Assembly: GCA_025399215.1 (NCBI GenBank)
Contig: MU621114.1
Location: 46,999-110,998, forward strand
Direction: 5' to 3'
Length of the DNA: 64,000 bases
Source: Globomyces pollinis-pini
Taxonomy: Eukaryota > Chytridiomycota > Chytridiomycetes > Rhizophydiales > Globomycetaceae
In this document: positions 9,856 through 23,486 of the stretch, one piece after another
How positions within the stretch are numbered: the stretch's first letter is position 1
Layout: each line of letters opens with the position of its first letter
The notes under the pieces: model-generated
What the model was told of the DNA's origin: nothing
Databases searched by the model: none
The model's input: the letters and a program-made list of their open reading frames with translations, nothing else
Translations under genes and position numbers: made by a program

Positions 9856-11382
9856 CTATTCTTTATCCGTTTTTAGCCTTTTGTTATTCGCCCTGACATT
9901 CTTGAACGTTGGTTTGTTGAGAACAACTCCATCTTCGTCAACAGTAGTACAACTCAAAATGAAGCCTCCACCACCAGACGTCATCATCATTGGGTGGGTT
10001 CCAGATGAAAATATTGGAACTTGATATTCTCTAATCCAGCTTTCCGTAAGTTGGGTATTGATGAATTCTTTGGTTTTCTGTACATGGAGTAATGCTAAGA
10101 ATTATTATAATAGTTAAATCACCATCCATCAACATCTATAATAAGTCACATATATGATATTACCTCTTTTCTAGGATCATAAACTACCACAGGAGATGAA
10201 CTACGCAAATATGGTGCCAACTTTTCAATGACATCTTTCGCTTTAAACTTCGATGCTACAATCAATCTTAATACTGATCAATACAAAATCTTTCAATTAC
10301 CCTTCAAATGATTTAGACTGAAACATTTCATAAACTTTCTCTGCTCTAGCAGTACCAACTTTTGCACGTTCAATATGAACTGGGTCATCACTGTTCACTA
10401 AAATTAAACACATAAATATCATACTGACACATTCAACTGGTTTACCAATTGATGACCATTTGCATGGAAAACAAGAGTCATTAACTTTTGATGCCCACAT
10501 ACCAGCTTTCATCATATGCAAGTCTGCATTTGGACCATCGTGTATGAAAACGAGCTCTCCCACTCCTATTCATTGAGATAAAACATTTTGCTGAATATAC
10601 CATGGGTGCGTTCCAGCAATGCTGTTCCTATTAATCCGCCAGTATCATCCACAACTAAAAGTCTGGAGCCTGATCGCACATTAATCAAAGTCAGCATTTG
10701 AGATAGAGTATCAATTCGTAATTCACGAATCTTGTCAATATTTTTCTCTCTCCAATATTCAACCAAATTTTTAGCAGTTGTTTGTAAGGGTGTAAAGGTT
10801 TTTGAAAATCTGTTCATTAATTTTGATGGTATTACTTTTCTACTTTTCGTTTAATATACTTTGCTTTTGAAAACTCGGTCTTGGAATCAAAATTTTCATT
10901 GTTGGACACCAAAGTCTTGATGATAGTCTGTAATTCAAAATTAAATTCATGGTAATTACATGATGATCAATTGATCCTTCTAAACTCTTTGATTTCATTT
11001 CTTCAATTTCCACACGTGATAACTTTTGAGTTTTCGAATCATCCAACATCTCTTGATTAGTCGCTTCTGTTTCTTCCTTTGGATTTATATCTAAATAAGT
11101 TAATTGTGGTTGAATAGAAATACTAAAACTATCCAAATAGTTTCCAATTGGTAAACGTTTAATACGATCCCGATCATAGATTTCATATTGACAAGAATAC
11201 AATTGTCCAATCAATTCATCTGACTTGAATTTTCCAAACTAGCCAATAAAACATTAATCTGGAGATACCTTTCCAAGATCCACCACTGAACCCGAGTTGA
11301 TGGTCAATATCTTTTGATTCCCAGATGGAAGTTTGATTATAATACTATCATTTGCAGAGATAATGTCTTTGGAAACGGTCAT
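9856..11382 (-). CDS. TRM6: tRNA m1A58 methyltransferase non-catalytic subunit (Trm6/Gcd10)
   Basis: About 426 residues. Trm6 pairs with Trm61 to methylate A58 of tRNAs in the nucleus. Family landmarks in order: LPSGNQKILTINSGSVVDLGK at the start, GKFKSDELIGQLYSCQYEI, FDSKTEFSKAKYIKRK, QMLTLINVRSGSRLLVVDDT, IHDGPNADLHMMK, GLIVASKF and the C-terminal SWIREYQVPIFSSGTHP then SGGGGFIL. Introns: 11239-11268, 10928-10959, 10810-10835, 10566-10600, 10398-10430 (33 nt, no stop), 10267-10300, 10136-10163 and 10095-10122. The last two flank a 13-nt microexon (10123-10135) that is required for the conserved helix. The frame stays open a little upstream of the ATG, so an upstream exon is possible. Confidence 0.92.
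10123..10135 (-). other. TRM6: 13-nt microexon in TRM6
   Basis: Lies between two 28-nt introns, each with GT...TAG ends. Including it gives MLMDALLHVQKTKEFINTQL in frame, the expected Trm6 helix; skipping it shifts the frame. Confidence 0.8.
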
Positions 11383-11478
11383 TGATTTTAATTCTGGTGT
11401 TGTCTCAATTGAACTGAATTAAAAAAAAAACAAAAAAAATTCAATGCAATTCAACATTGGTCATGTATTCAAAAATAA

Positions 11479-14400
11479 TCAAGAAGAAATAAACAAATTA
11501 GAGAGGCCTTCCACGACTTCTTCCACATTACTTACATGCCATCTTGCGGCAGAACTCTTGCATCCAACTGTACAGGTGATGACTTTCAATTCGGGGTTTC
11601 TTGGAAGAGAAGTGGTAGTAACTTCAGTAGGTGCAGATTCTTGATACGAAGAAACAGAGTTGGTTTCTAATGATTGGTTATCATCTCCCAAAATGAGTGA
11701 AACGTCTCCACCACCATTCATATTTCGTTGTTTCTTCAACAATTTACGAAGATATTCGAACATATACTCATCGGCTCGATCATTTCCAATACATAATATA
11801 AGATCGCAGATTTCATTCTTGATTTTTAATTCTGTGAGATCCGTCCTAATTTTAACTTCGCCAGGATCGCGGTTTTTGAAGTCGGATATGCTATGTCTTT
11901 CACCAATGACACTAGTACGATCGCTGATGATACTGGAACGTTGTTCTGCCACTACACTATTTCTTTCACTTACAAAACTTGCTCGTTCAGTTAATGTTGG
12001 AGTATGGGGAAGTTCAGAATCGGCACTATGGATTGCCGCTTTGTAATACTTGGCTTGATGATGCTGTAAAATTCGCCGAATACCAGTAGCCTTTGATACA
12101 TTTCGTAGGTACACTTCAATACAACGTTTTCTCTGTAAGATATGGATTGGAAAGTTCTGAAGAGTATTGTTAATATGGTTTTGACATTCGGCCGCTTGCC
12201 AATCTCCATACTTCATGTCTGCACTACTGTAATGCCATGCAATTCCAATCTCTTTTTCTTCGATAAAAGACCCAGGAGTTCGACTAAAATTAATCTATTA
12301 GCTGTATTACTCGGTATAGTATTCAAATACTTCACGCACTTTTCCTCGCCAAGAAAGGTCTGACCCAGAACTAACCATGGACTCCCATGAGTTTCTATCT
12401 GGAAAACGAATAAAGCAGCCACTCTCAGCACTAACTTCGTCAATATTGAAAAGTGTTACCAAATACCCAAATTTGGAATTGATAGGTGCTTTAGTTCAGC
12501 TCGCGGTCTACTGCTCATCAAGTATACCATGTTCTTAGGATCACTACAAAGAGTCTCCAGTAATTTAGTCATGCGTGTAACTTGTGATGGGATGTACTCT
12601 TCTTTACATTCTCCCGTCAACAGGGTCCCGTCGTCGTCCAACAACTATTTATTAGTAATCTACTGACAGTTACCAAAAGGCGTTTTTGTGACTTTGAATA
12701 TTCGTATCGTACATATTCGAATGACAAAAACGGTATACTGGTTGCCAAAGCACGAGTATTCTCTTCATGTCTATTCCGCAAGTCTTCCAAATAAGTCTCA
12801 ACAAATTTCTGTGCAGTGTTTTCAGATACATACGAATATAGCATTTTCCATCTATATTCCTTGTCTTCGGAAGACATTGTTAAAGCTTCATGGATTGCAT
12901 TGGCCACTTCTGTTGTATCCCATGGATTTACCTATATATATTACGAAAGATATGCGTACCCTTAATGCAGCACCGAAACTACTATATGTGCCGGCAAACT
13001 ACAGCGTTTAATAGCAATGTAATTACTTCGCTAATAATGAGAGGACTATGTTTTTCGTCCTGACAAACAACGTATTCATGAGAGGTTAAATTCATTCCAT
13101 CACGAAGCGATGTAATTAGACATGCATCCGCCATCTAAAATTGATTAAAACAGCATTTAATACCGTTAATAAGGCCAAATAATGATTGAATGAAATATCT
13201 TGGTGTAAGTAGACAATTGGAACATATTCAATGGTTCCAAACTTAGAGTTGATTCTTCCTACAATTCCTGATACTTTTGTTTCGAGTTCGTTTGCCTCTG
13301 CGGTAGATAATGAGACTTGAATCAAAACCACTTTTCCATGCATTTCGGGATGGTCTTCCAAAAACCTTTCAAACGCCAAAAGTTTAGGGGATACACCTTT
13401 AACATAATCATTCTTATCTCGCCCAATTACAACAAACTTTCCAGCATATTTCTCTTTCAAAAGCTCTACCAAATTTTTTACTTCAGGATGTTTGCTAATC
13501 GTTAAAACATCAACTATACCGTTTTCGATTCAAAGTTTCTAAATCAATGCCAATAGGATAACTACCAACAGCTACGGTTGAATTATCCATCAAAATAGCC
13601 TTTGGTGTAGAATCTAATGATAATAATCGAGAGCAAGTCATAAGGAAATGTCGCATGAAGGCGTGAATCTAATAATTAAGTTGAAAAGCATATACTTGGA
13701 AACCAACTAAATCTAAAGGTTTAGTAGGTTATCATCTTTACCTGCAGCCAGTAAGCCATTTAATAACTGTTTTCGAACTACAATGTAATTAACATAGACA
13801 AAATCACCTGATAGGCATCGGAATATCTCACTTGAAGGAAAAGGAATATGAAGGAAAAAGCCTATTGTAGCCTTGGGTATTAATTTCCGAACCATCTCTG
13901 GTACTAGCATGAGGTGATAGTCATTGACCCAAACTAGACTTAATATTGATAAGTGCATACTTATATCTCCAGTTTGATAATTTTTAACAATCGAGTTTGC
14001 AAATAATTGATTGACTTGAATATAGTACTTCCAAGCATCCTCCTCCTTTCCAGTTGATTTAGAATAATCCGACAATTGGTAATGAAATGGCTTCCAAAGT
14101 ACCTGCAATGTCAATAATTTAACCGTACTTGTTTGCAGAACTGATTATAATGCCCTTCTACTTCATCCTGTGTGACATAAACAGGGTAACAATTATGATT
14201 GAAGGTTAATTTGTTCTCCAGTTGCCGTTTCTGAATATCATCAAGCTCATCAGTATTTGAACCTAAAGTTCCAATCCAAAAAGGTTCTGCCATCCGATTT
14301 TCCATGGATTTAACTGCGTTGTATAAACCAGGATTGCCAGTATTTGAAGGAGAGAATTCAGCAGTAAGTAAGTCTGAATTAAAAGACTTTAATGATTTTC

Positions 14401-14587
14401 TAGCATATTTCAACTCTGACAAAGTCGCCAGTGTGGAAATAAATGAATTTCGTTTTGTAGGAGTTGGAAAGGCAGTGATCTTGGCAGTATCTTTGGTAGC
14501 AGAAATAGGCAAAAACATAGCAGCGATCAGCGTACGTTGATTTGGATTTATTTTGCCAATCTTTGGTTGAAGATTAGCGTCTGACAT
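11479..14587 (-). CDS. trehalose-6-P synthase/phosphatase-family subunit (Tsl1/Tps2-like)
   Basis: About 923 residues. The N-terminal half is a GT20 trehalose-6-phosphate synthase domain: WVNDYHLMLVP, GFFLHIPFPSSEIFR, VVIGRDKNDYVKGV, DACLITSLRDGMNL and the RVNPWDT segment. The C-terminal half is a HAD trehalose phosphatase domain: LLLLDDDGTL, MSSRPRAEL, RTPGSFIEEKE and CIGNDRADEYMFEYL. The first catalytic DxDG is kept, but the usual GDDxxDE is GNDRADE, and a Ser/Arg-rich insert (TERASFVSERNSVVAEQRSS) interrupts the C-terminal half. It may be a phosphatase or a regulatory Tsl1/Tps3-type subunit of the trehalose complex. Twelve introns of 25-32 nt; 13934-13960 and 13778-13807 are stop-free multiples of three. 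Confidence 0.85.
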
Positions 14588-14800
14588 ATTTGGTGTTGAT
14601 GGAAAAAGTCAAAAGGAATTTGATGCAGTGAACTTTGGATCGTGTGATTTTTGCATATAAAATAAACGATGGTAAATACTTGGTGTTATGCATTAAGTCT
14701 CATTAATGTTAGTTATTAGAATTTTCTCAGTTAAATTAAGCAATTGCACAGTATAAAGAATGTGTGATTGCTACTTAAAACGTGTTACTATGTTACTAAT

Positions 14801-16084
14801 TCATTTTGATACCGTCAAGTGTAAGTTCGAAGTTGATCTGGATAAATCCGCTACATTATTGAACGAACGCGAATTAGGTACTGCATCTATCTTATCCGAC
14901 GATCCAAACAAGCTGGAAGATGATGTACTCTTTTCGGCATTTTGTAATCTGTTGAATTCTTGAGATGCTGATTTCGCTAAATTTGAGTGCGACAGTTTGT
15001 TCACTGCTTTCACCATTCCAATTGCCTTCTTGAAAGTTTTCTTCGCATTGAAACCCGATTGGCATTGTGGTAGCAAGTTGATTGCGGCTTCGTTCTTCTT
15101 TCTTTGAATTTGAAGCCATGGATGTTGTTTAGCTTGTTTGGCTGTCAACCTTTTAGTTGTGTCTAACAATAACAGATTGGAAATGAAATCCTTGGCTAAA
15201 AAGTAAATAAAATATTAGTATTCATACCATTTTCTGATACGTCCTTCCAATATTTGCTGTCGAACTGGAACTTTGCACGTAAAACGTTATCAAGTTCTTT
15301 CGCATTGTTTCCATGGGATTCAAATGGCATGTATCCACAGAGAAGAAAGTAGGCCATAACTCCCACAGCCCACATATCTACCGGCTTCCCATACCCAGTT
15401 TTGTTAAGAATCTCTAGATGTTAGATTCTAAAGAATACCGGGAGCCATATATCCTGGTGTACCACAAGTAGTTCTCAATCTTTCTTCATCTCCCTCCTCT
15501 AAAAACTTGGACAATCCAAAGTCGGCAATCACAATATCACTTGCTTCTTCACGATTTTTAAACAACAGATTTTCAGGCTGGTATTAGAAATTGCAAGTTA
15601 CTTTGATATCACGATGCACAATCTGACGTTGATGTAGGTAATCTAATGCATCTACTACTAGCCAAACTATTTCTGCTGCATCATGTTCAAAGAAATTTCC
15701 TCGATCACAAATTCTATCAAACAATTCACCACCTGTGCATAGATCCATCACCAGATACAGATTGTTTGGTGATTCAAAATAGTCATGTAAAGTCACAATA
15801 TTCTTATGTCCTTTGGATATCTTTTTTAAAATGTTGATTTCATTTATCACCAACGATTCTTTGCCTCGCATTAAACTCTTTGAAATCAACTTTATAGCAA
15901 AATGTTCCTTGGTAGCAATCTAACGTGTTTCTTTAATCTTTTAAAGCTTACTTTGATCGCTTCTTTCACTGTTCCATAACTACCTTTACCTAGTGTTTTT
16001 CCAGTCTAAAATCAATCAAATACACGAAACCTTATATTCGCACGCTGCCAATTTCTTTGGCTCTGCTTTCGTTTCTTCTGGCAT
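14801..16084 (-). CDS. CaMK-I-like protein kinase, copy 1
   Basis: About 381 residues. Complete kinase domain: GKGSYGTVKEA (Gly loop), FAIKLISK (VAIK Lys), [21 protein letters not shown] (DFG), [12 protein letters not shown] (APE) and GYGKPVDMWAVGVMAYFL. A basic stretch after the domain, KKTFKKAIGMVKAVNKLSHS, looks like the autoinhibitory/calmodulin-binding segment of CaM kinases, followed by a Ser-rich tail. Introns: 16006-16030 (25), 15920-15951, 15578-15601 (24), 15414-15438 (25) and 15196-15227. It lies 138 bases downstream of a paralogous kinase on the same strand. Calcium/calmodulin regulation is inferred from family features. Confidence 0.9.
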
Positions 16085-16221
16085 TTTGCTGTTGTAAAGA
16101 TAAGCTGTAAGTGACTACTTGGAGTTGCCATCTCCACATAACTGTGTGGTAAATTGAGCTATACGCCTCAAAAATCACACATAGCGAATACGATTGGAAA
16201 ATACTTTAAAAAGACTTTATT

Positions 16222-17596
<1,375 letters not shown>

Positions 17597-18010
17597 GGAA
17601 AGTAAAACTCCACAAGAATACCAAAAACAATGTTTTACAGATGGAATTCATTATACTTTTGATTCGGCAAACGTTAAAAAACCACAATGGAAATTGAATA
17701 TCTTTTAATTTTCTAAAGGTTTTATTAGGTATTAGGAATATGTATATGATTAAAGTGCTCACTCTTATTTTCCCCCTATAATACCAAAAAACATCATTAT
17801 TTATTATAAAACAGTAATTGTAAGGCAAGTTAAATGGTTTTAATGATCCCTGTTTTGGCTCCAAAATGGAAGAAAGTAAAAGGATGTGTTTTGAGAATAA
17901 GGCTTAGAAATGTTCCTTTCAATGATTAATATGAGAGGAATACAATGTTGAATAACTAAAAATGTTAAATTAACACAGCGCGTTTTTAATTGTTATAAGC
18001 TACCTAACCA
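17597..18010. other. divergent intergenic region
   Basis: About 410 AT-rich bases between the start of kinase copy 2 and the Zn-cluster gene. No coding frame recognised; presumably both promoters. Confidence 0.5.
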
Positions 18011-19624
18011 ATGAAAATCAATCTAATTCTATTCGAGGTTGGATCTACTCAATGTAAATAACTGAATTAATGATTTAGTGCTGTTTGAATCAATCAAGGC
18101 CAATCTCAATAACATTGTGAATCAATGGGAGAAAATCACAGACACTTACAACAAAAACCGTCCAGTTGGATGGGAGAAGAGAACAGTTAATGCTTTAAAA
18201 GACAAGCTAGAATTGATTTTGAATTTAGGTTAGTTGCAAATCATTAATCGAATTAGAACCAAATAGTATAGATGAACGTATTTTAAATTGGTTGACGTGT
18301 AACAATCTGTCAAGCGATAAATCACCGTAAATACCTATTCTTATTTAATGCTAGTTACCATACTGGTCCATTTCAATTATTATCATATGGACAACTGGAC
18401 CCACTATTAGATTCTGATAATGACTCGGATGCAACTGTTCATCCAGACAAACAAAGAAGTGCCAACAATCAACGATTAGATGAATCTGAGCCTTTACCAC
18501 CAGCTAATATAACCAGACCCAATATACTTCGTTTGAAGTTTAACAAACAAAAGATAAATAAGAGAGACTCATGTATGCGCTGTGGATTAATATTTGGTTA
18601 CAATAAGTTTTGCGACGGGGATAGATCAAAGCCATGCACAAGATGTACTGATTTGAACTTGGTTTGTAAACTTAAACCAAGGAAGGGGAGAAAACATAAG
18701 CCAATTCGATTTGGGGATTCTTTTAGAATGAAGAGACGAATTGCTCATCAATTGGCTGGCCATCGTTTTACAACAGAGTTGCATTATCTAACAAAAGGGA
18801 ATGGTCGTGTGGTGCACTCTAGCATCTTTACGTACTGTAGACGAATTCATAGAAGAAGAAGAACTGGTGCTTTTCGCCATATTTTGAATGACTGGGAATT
18901 ACTCTGCCCTCAGCAAGGAAACGCGTCCAATAAACCCAAAGGACAATCTATATCCATGGAAACTGTACCCAAAACAACCATCACTGGCCTCTCTCAATAC
19001 GACAAAATACTCGAAACTTCATTGAGCACAGACATTGTTCAACTTGAAAAAGAAATTGATCAACTGCATATTAAAACAAATCAAAATGAAACCAACAATA
19101 AAGTAATCGAAGAGAATCGAAACAAAACAATTGCAAGGTTCACCTCCAGTAACCAGCCTGCTTTCAGCGATTTTGATGAATACATGGAAAACAGATTTGC
19201 ACTCCCATCTAATGATTTACTTGATTCAATACATTCCTTCGTATCCGACAGATTAAGCAATAGGAATTATTCATTTGAAGGTAGATTCGCTCCTGAAACG
19301 TTACTAGCATTTGGTACTCTATTAAAATATTGAATCTCTTTAGGAATTTTGGTTCAAGAATTGATCCAAGATACATTTATCGAATCAGAAGGTGAGTGTA
19401 AAATGGCTAACCATAGCAGGACAGTATATATCCGATAAGGATGTGAAAACCCATGCCATCAACTTAATAGATTTATTGGGTATTCGAAACTTATGTGAAA
19501 CTAATCAATAGGTGAGGAAGTACTTGAAAACCCTGCTTGGGTAAACCGAAATCACTTTCCAGATAATCACGGACTTCTAGAAGAATCAAGATACTTTAGT
19601 CTATCACGTTTTAATGATTGTTAG
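18011..19624 (+). CDS. Zn2Cys6-like putative transcription regulator
   Basis: About 481 residues. The central region (18560-18690) has six cysteines spaced C-x2-C-x9-C-x7-C-x2-C-x6-C, from SCMRCG to LVCK, followed by a basic run (KPRKGRKHKPIRF). This fits a fungal Zn2Cys6 DNA-binding cluster except for nine rather than six residues before the third Cys. The N-terminus is helical (VNQWEKITDTYNKNRPVGWE). After the cluster come a basic region (YCRRIHRRRRTG), a heptad-like stretch (IVQLEKEIDQLHIKTNQNE) and a hydrophobic C-terminal helix (ETLLAFGILVQELI). Introns: 18054-18078, 18229-18256, 18327-18354, 19314-19343, 19392-19416 and 19480-19511. Probably nuclear; no target is evident. Confidence 0.65.
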
Positions 19625-19647
19625 AAAGAATATATTGAAATTATAAA

Positions 19648-22238
19648 TCATATACAGTGAAATTTTGAGGCAATCAATGTGTTGTTGATACAGTCTTGAT
19701 TTTCTAATACAGCTACATGTGACCAACGTCCTAACGGGTCTTTCCCTATTCCTTCTTCTTTACCATCAAAGTAGATGACGTATCTATTGATGACTTTACA
19801 ATTTCTTTCAAAAGAATTTATCATTTCTTTGTAAACAGTTTTGATATCTGCATCAAATCCCGAATAATCTTTTGATGTAAAAAGTGGAAACGCAAGAGCT
19901 CCTTCAAAATGCACATACAAATCCTGGGGACAGCCAAATAAGTTCACTGATTGGAAGTAGTTTATATTTTGGTCCTGTGATAAGTGATAGATTAAACATT
20001 GTCGTAAGTCGATGTGATCTTTCATGTACAATTGATCAATACAATCAGATTTCGAAAATGATTGATAAACGCTTAAAACTACTTGATTAGCATCATTTTA
20101 ATTTATACATGAACTCATGAGTAAATGTGAATGAAGAAATGAAGAAAAATGAGGTGTCGCTATGGTTGTGAAATTTTGGAATAATCTACGGTAAGGAGAC
20201 ATCATATCGTGACGAATAGCCATTCTATCATATTAATAAACTGATTGAAATTACCTCACAATAAGACCTCCTAAAGAATGTGCAACAAAGGAGATTTTGG
20301 ATATTCTGACTGAGCAAAATCGAATAAACGTGGCAACTTCAATGGCTAAGTTATGACCCATAGTAGCAATATGCAATGTCGTATCTTTCTCGTTTGATTC
20401 ACTGTATAGAATTAACAGATGATTTAAATCCATCCCTAAATTACTTAGGTTATGAAACAATTGATTTTTATATCTCCGAAAGTCAAAATTGGAACCTGTA
20501 ATTAAAACTGAACCGGTTAAACTTACCTAGAAATCCATGCACAAATACAATTAAATGTTTTCCATCCTGCGAAAATGCATTTCTTAGATCGTTTATCCAA
20601 TTAAGATTCACCTCACACTTGGGCTCCGAGACACATAACGGTGTAATAGGATCCGGTTGATAAGATATGCTTGAACCACTGCTATGTGCTTTTAGAACCT
20701 TATTGCAGTGTATTTGAATCAGGATTGGTGTTACTGACCAGGGCCATTTGGTAAAAATGCCATTTACTTCGGATTTGGGAATAAAATGAGAATATCTGTA
20801 ATTGTCAGCAAATCTCATAGTACTTTTCTGTTAAAACATTCTGGAATGGACCAAAGTTTTTGTGACAGATTCGTTTAAAAACATGATTGATTTTCATTTC
20901 TCGATACTGAAAGCGATTAACATTCTGATTAATAAAAGGTAGATGCATAATTGAATGAATCCATAGATTGGAGAGTGCTGTAGTTAAATTATTTAAATAT
21001 TCCAAAGAGTTTAAACCACCTAAATGAAAAGGAAACTAAAGATTAAAAAAAAAACTACTATTCACCTCCTCAACGACACTCTCCTCTAAAAATGAAATTA
21101 ATCTAAACTGAAATTCCGGGTCAATCAAAGCAGTGCTTAAGGGTATAGAATTGGGCATAATATTCAATGGTTTTTTGAACAAGGTAGATAAGCTTTGTTC
21201 AAAATTATCCACTGTGTCCGTTATATTGTATCCACTGGTTTCATTCATAAAAAGTTTAGATGCGATAATAAAGATTGCGTTGAGTTGATTTGTTAGTGGA
21301 GTTATCAATACATTGAACGGTATTTGACGATTGTTATATGATACTGACAGTTCAGATTGAAAAGAATCTACAGAATGCATGCTAGTGGTTGATTGAAGAG
21401 TATTTGCTGCTCCGATTAGACTTCTCAGATTTAAGGATGGCATCCTAGATACACCACTTCGTTTCCTCTTTTGATATACATGAGTTTGTGATATTGAACT
21501 TGACACTATTAGATCACATGAAGATTGGTAAACATCGTCAAATTCAATTTGATAGTATTGTTGTTCAATTACTTGACTGCTCAAAACGTTGTTAATCTTA
21601 ATCACAGCATTTTTCTTTGATAAAGTTTCATTATATATAGATTCAATTGGTCTAAAGTTAGATAACTATACCGTTACTTTTCATCTGATATAAAGAATAG
21701 TTCAATATCTAAATATAACGCATCTTCTTGAAGTGGTAAATCGGTAGTTAACTTTCGAGTGGGTATCTTTAAACCAAACATAATACTGCTATTGATTGGA
21801 ATATCATCATCCTCTTGTTGAATATAGATAACGCCAGAAACATATTTTGTTGGTAGTTCTGTCGTTGGAAGATTATCTTTCGGGGATGGTACATGATTTG
21901 CCTTACATCTCCAAGTGCAAATCTTGTGATTTTGCGTACATTGGTTATGGTTTATGGTACGTTCCTCTAGTATCGTCATACTTGGAATGCTCGGTTGATC
22001 TTCTTTCTTTTGCAGTTCATTTGCGGGAAATGTATTCAGAATAATTCCATCTATTCTCCTTGGATTTTGATTGAGTCTTCTGTGCTTTGCATATAAACGA
22101 CCTGAATATAAATAGTAATTTGAGCATACAACTTAATTGATAGTATCCTCGTTGGTAAATATCGATATTATGGAAACTACCAAGTTGTATTAGCACTCGT
22201 AGTCCTGTTTCAACCCTCAATTCGTACTCATCTATCAT
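19648..22238 (-). CDS. FAM135-type alpha/beta hydrolase (DUF676 lipase)
   Basis: About 795 residues. The N-terminus matches the FAM135 family (FHNIDIYQRGYYQL). The C-terminal DUF676 domain has VFVHGFLGSNFDFRRYK, the nucleophile elbow ISFVAHSLGGLIVR and GCPQDLYVHFEGALAF, with a candidate His in GRWSHVAV. A putative serine lipase/esterase of unknown substrate. Introns: 22102-22132, 21652-21677, 21036-21065, 20796-20823, 20496-20526, 20225-20254 and 20082-20108. Its stop is only 23 bases from that of the convergent Zn-cluster gene, and its start 55 bases from the stop of the esterase upstream. Confidence 0.87.
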
Positions 22239-22293
22239 TCACTATTTGAATTGGAAATTTTCACGTCAAGAACTGAGAGCAAAAAAACATTTA

Positions 22294-23221
22294 TTAACTG
22301 TGAAGATGCTTGGAATGAAACAATAAATGGTCATAGACTGTATTTAGTTAGTAACTGATATGCTGCTTACTAAAAGTTTGGATGAAGAAATACGAATGGT
22401 CATATCCTTCTTGAACGCGATATTCAACATTCAGGTGTTGGTTTTTGACACCAACAAAGTTTTCAGGAAGAAGTTGTTTTTGCTCAAGGAATGAATCTAC
22501 TGACCCTTGGTCAATCAGAATGTCTAATGGTGATCCAGAATACTGTTGAGCCAAATGTGTTGCATCATAAGCTTTCCAGAGTTCTTCATTAGTACCAAGA
22601 TATCCAGTAAATGCCTTTTTTCCCCATGCACAGTTCACTGGATTGCATATTGGAGCAAATGCAGAAACAGATTGATATTTGCCTGGATTTTTCAATGCAG
22701 ATATCAAAGCACCATGACCACCCATGGAATGCCCAAAAATGGATGCTTTTGATGTATCAATGCCAAGCTCTTTCGCTAGAGAAAATAGTTCCTCATTGAC
22801 ATATGAGTACATCTGATACTTTTCGAACTTTGCGATTGTAGCATTCTAAATGTAAGAATTCACTTGTCCAAACAGTACCACATAGAATCCAGCACCAGAT
22901 CCGAAGTCCCAAGAGTCATCTTCGCCTTCAATATTCAATCCTCTTGGTGAAGTATCAGGACAGATCAAAATCAAACCAAACTCCTGGGCATACCTTAATG
23001 CACAAGACTTTTGAATGAAATTATCTTCGTTGCATGTCAATCCAGAAAGGAAAAACAATGGTTTTGAATTTACTTTGGAAGGCATGAATACATTGAATTT
23101 CATCTCGCAACCCAGCAAATCAGAGTCATGAGAATATCTATAAAAACTTAGAGTTCATCAATTACTTTGTTAAAACACCATCAAATACTTTGTTCTTAGA
23201 GACTACAGACAAGGATCCCAT
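22294..23221 (-). CDS. S-formylglutathione hydrolase (esterase D)
   Basis: 277 residues. Hydrolyses S-formylglutathione to formate and glutathione, the last step of glutathione-dependent formaldehyde detoxification in the cytosol. Family blocks: [37 protein letters not shown], the nucleophile motif [11 protein letters not shown], and the His region [11 protein letters not shown] then [11 protein letters not shown] at the C-terminus. Introns: 23138-23165, 22846-22878 and 22338-22370; the last restores the conserved C-terminal IxDH-type end. Start at ATG 23219-23221. Confidence 0.93.
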
Positions 23222-23486
23222 TGAAGGTGTAAAAGTGGAAAAAGGAATTGAAGTAGACACCAGGAACTGAATACATAAAGAATGACGTGCAATTGTAAGA
23301 TTTGAATCAGTAATCAATGTGAAGTAGATCACCATCATGAACTGGTGAATTTCTCCTTGACTATACCTCCCACGTAATAAATCTTAACAAATAAGTGTAA
23401 TATATAATACAAATTATGAAGGAATTCATACCTCTTCTAATGGGTTAATCTACTTGCGTTGTGTCGTTTGAATTTTCTTTTTTATC

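Noticed and set aside
9824..10024. Plus-strand ORF with a hydrophobic N-terminus resembling a signal-anchored peptide
   Set aside because: Antisense of the conserved Trm6 C-terminus (SGGGGFIL) and starts from a non-ATG codon.
11660..12046. 128-aa plus-strand ORF
   Set aside because: Antisense shadow of the C-terminal trehalose phosphatase region, which carries conserved motifs.
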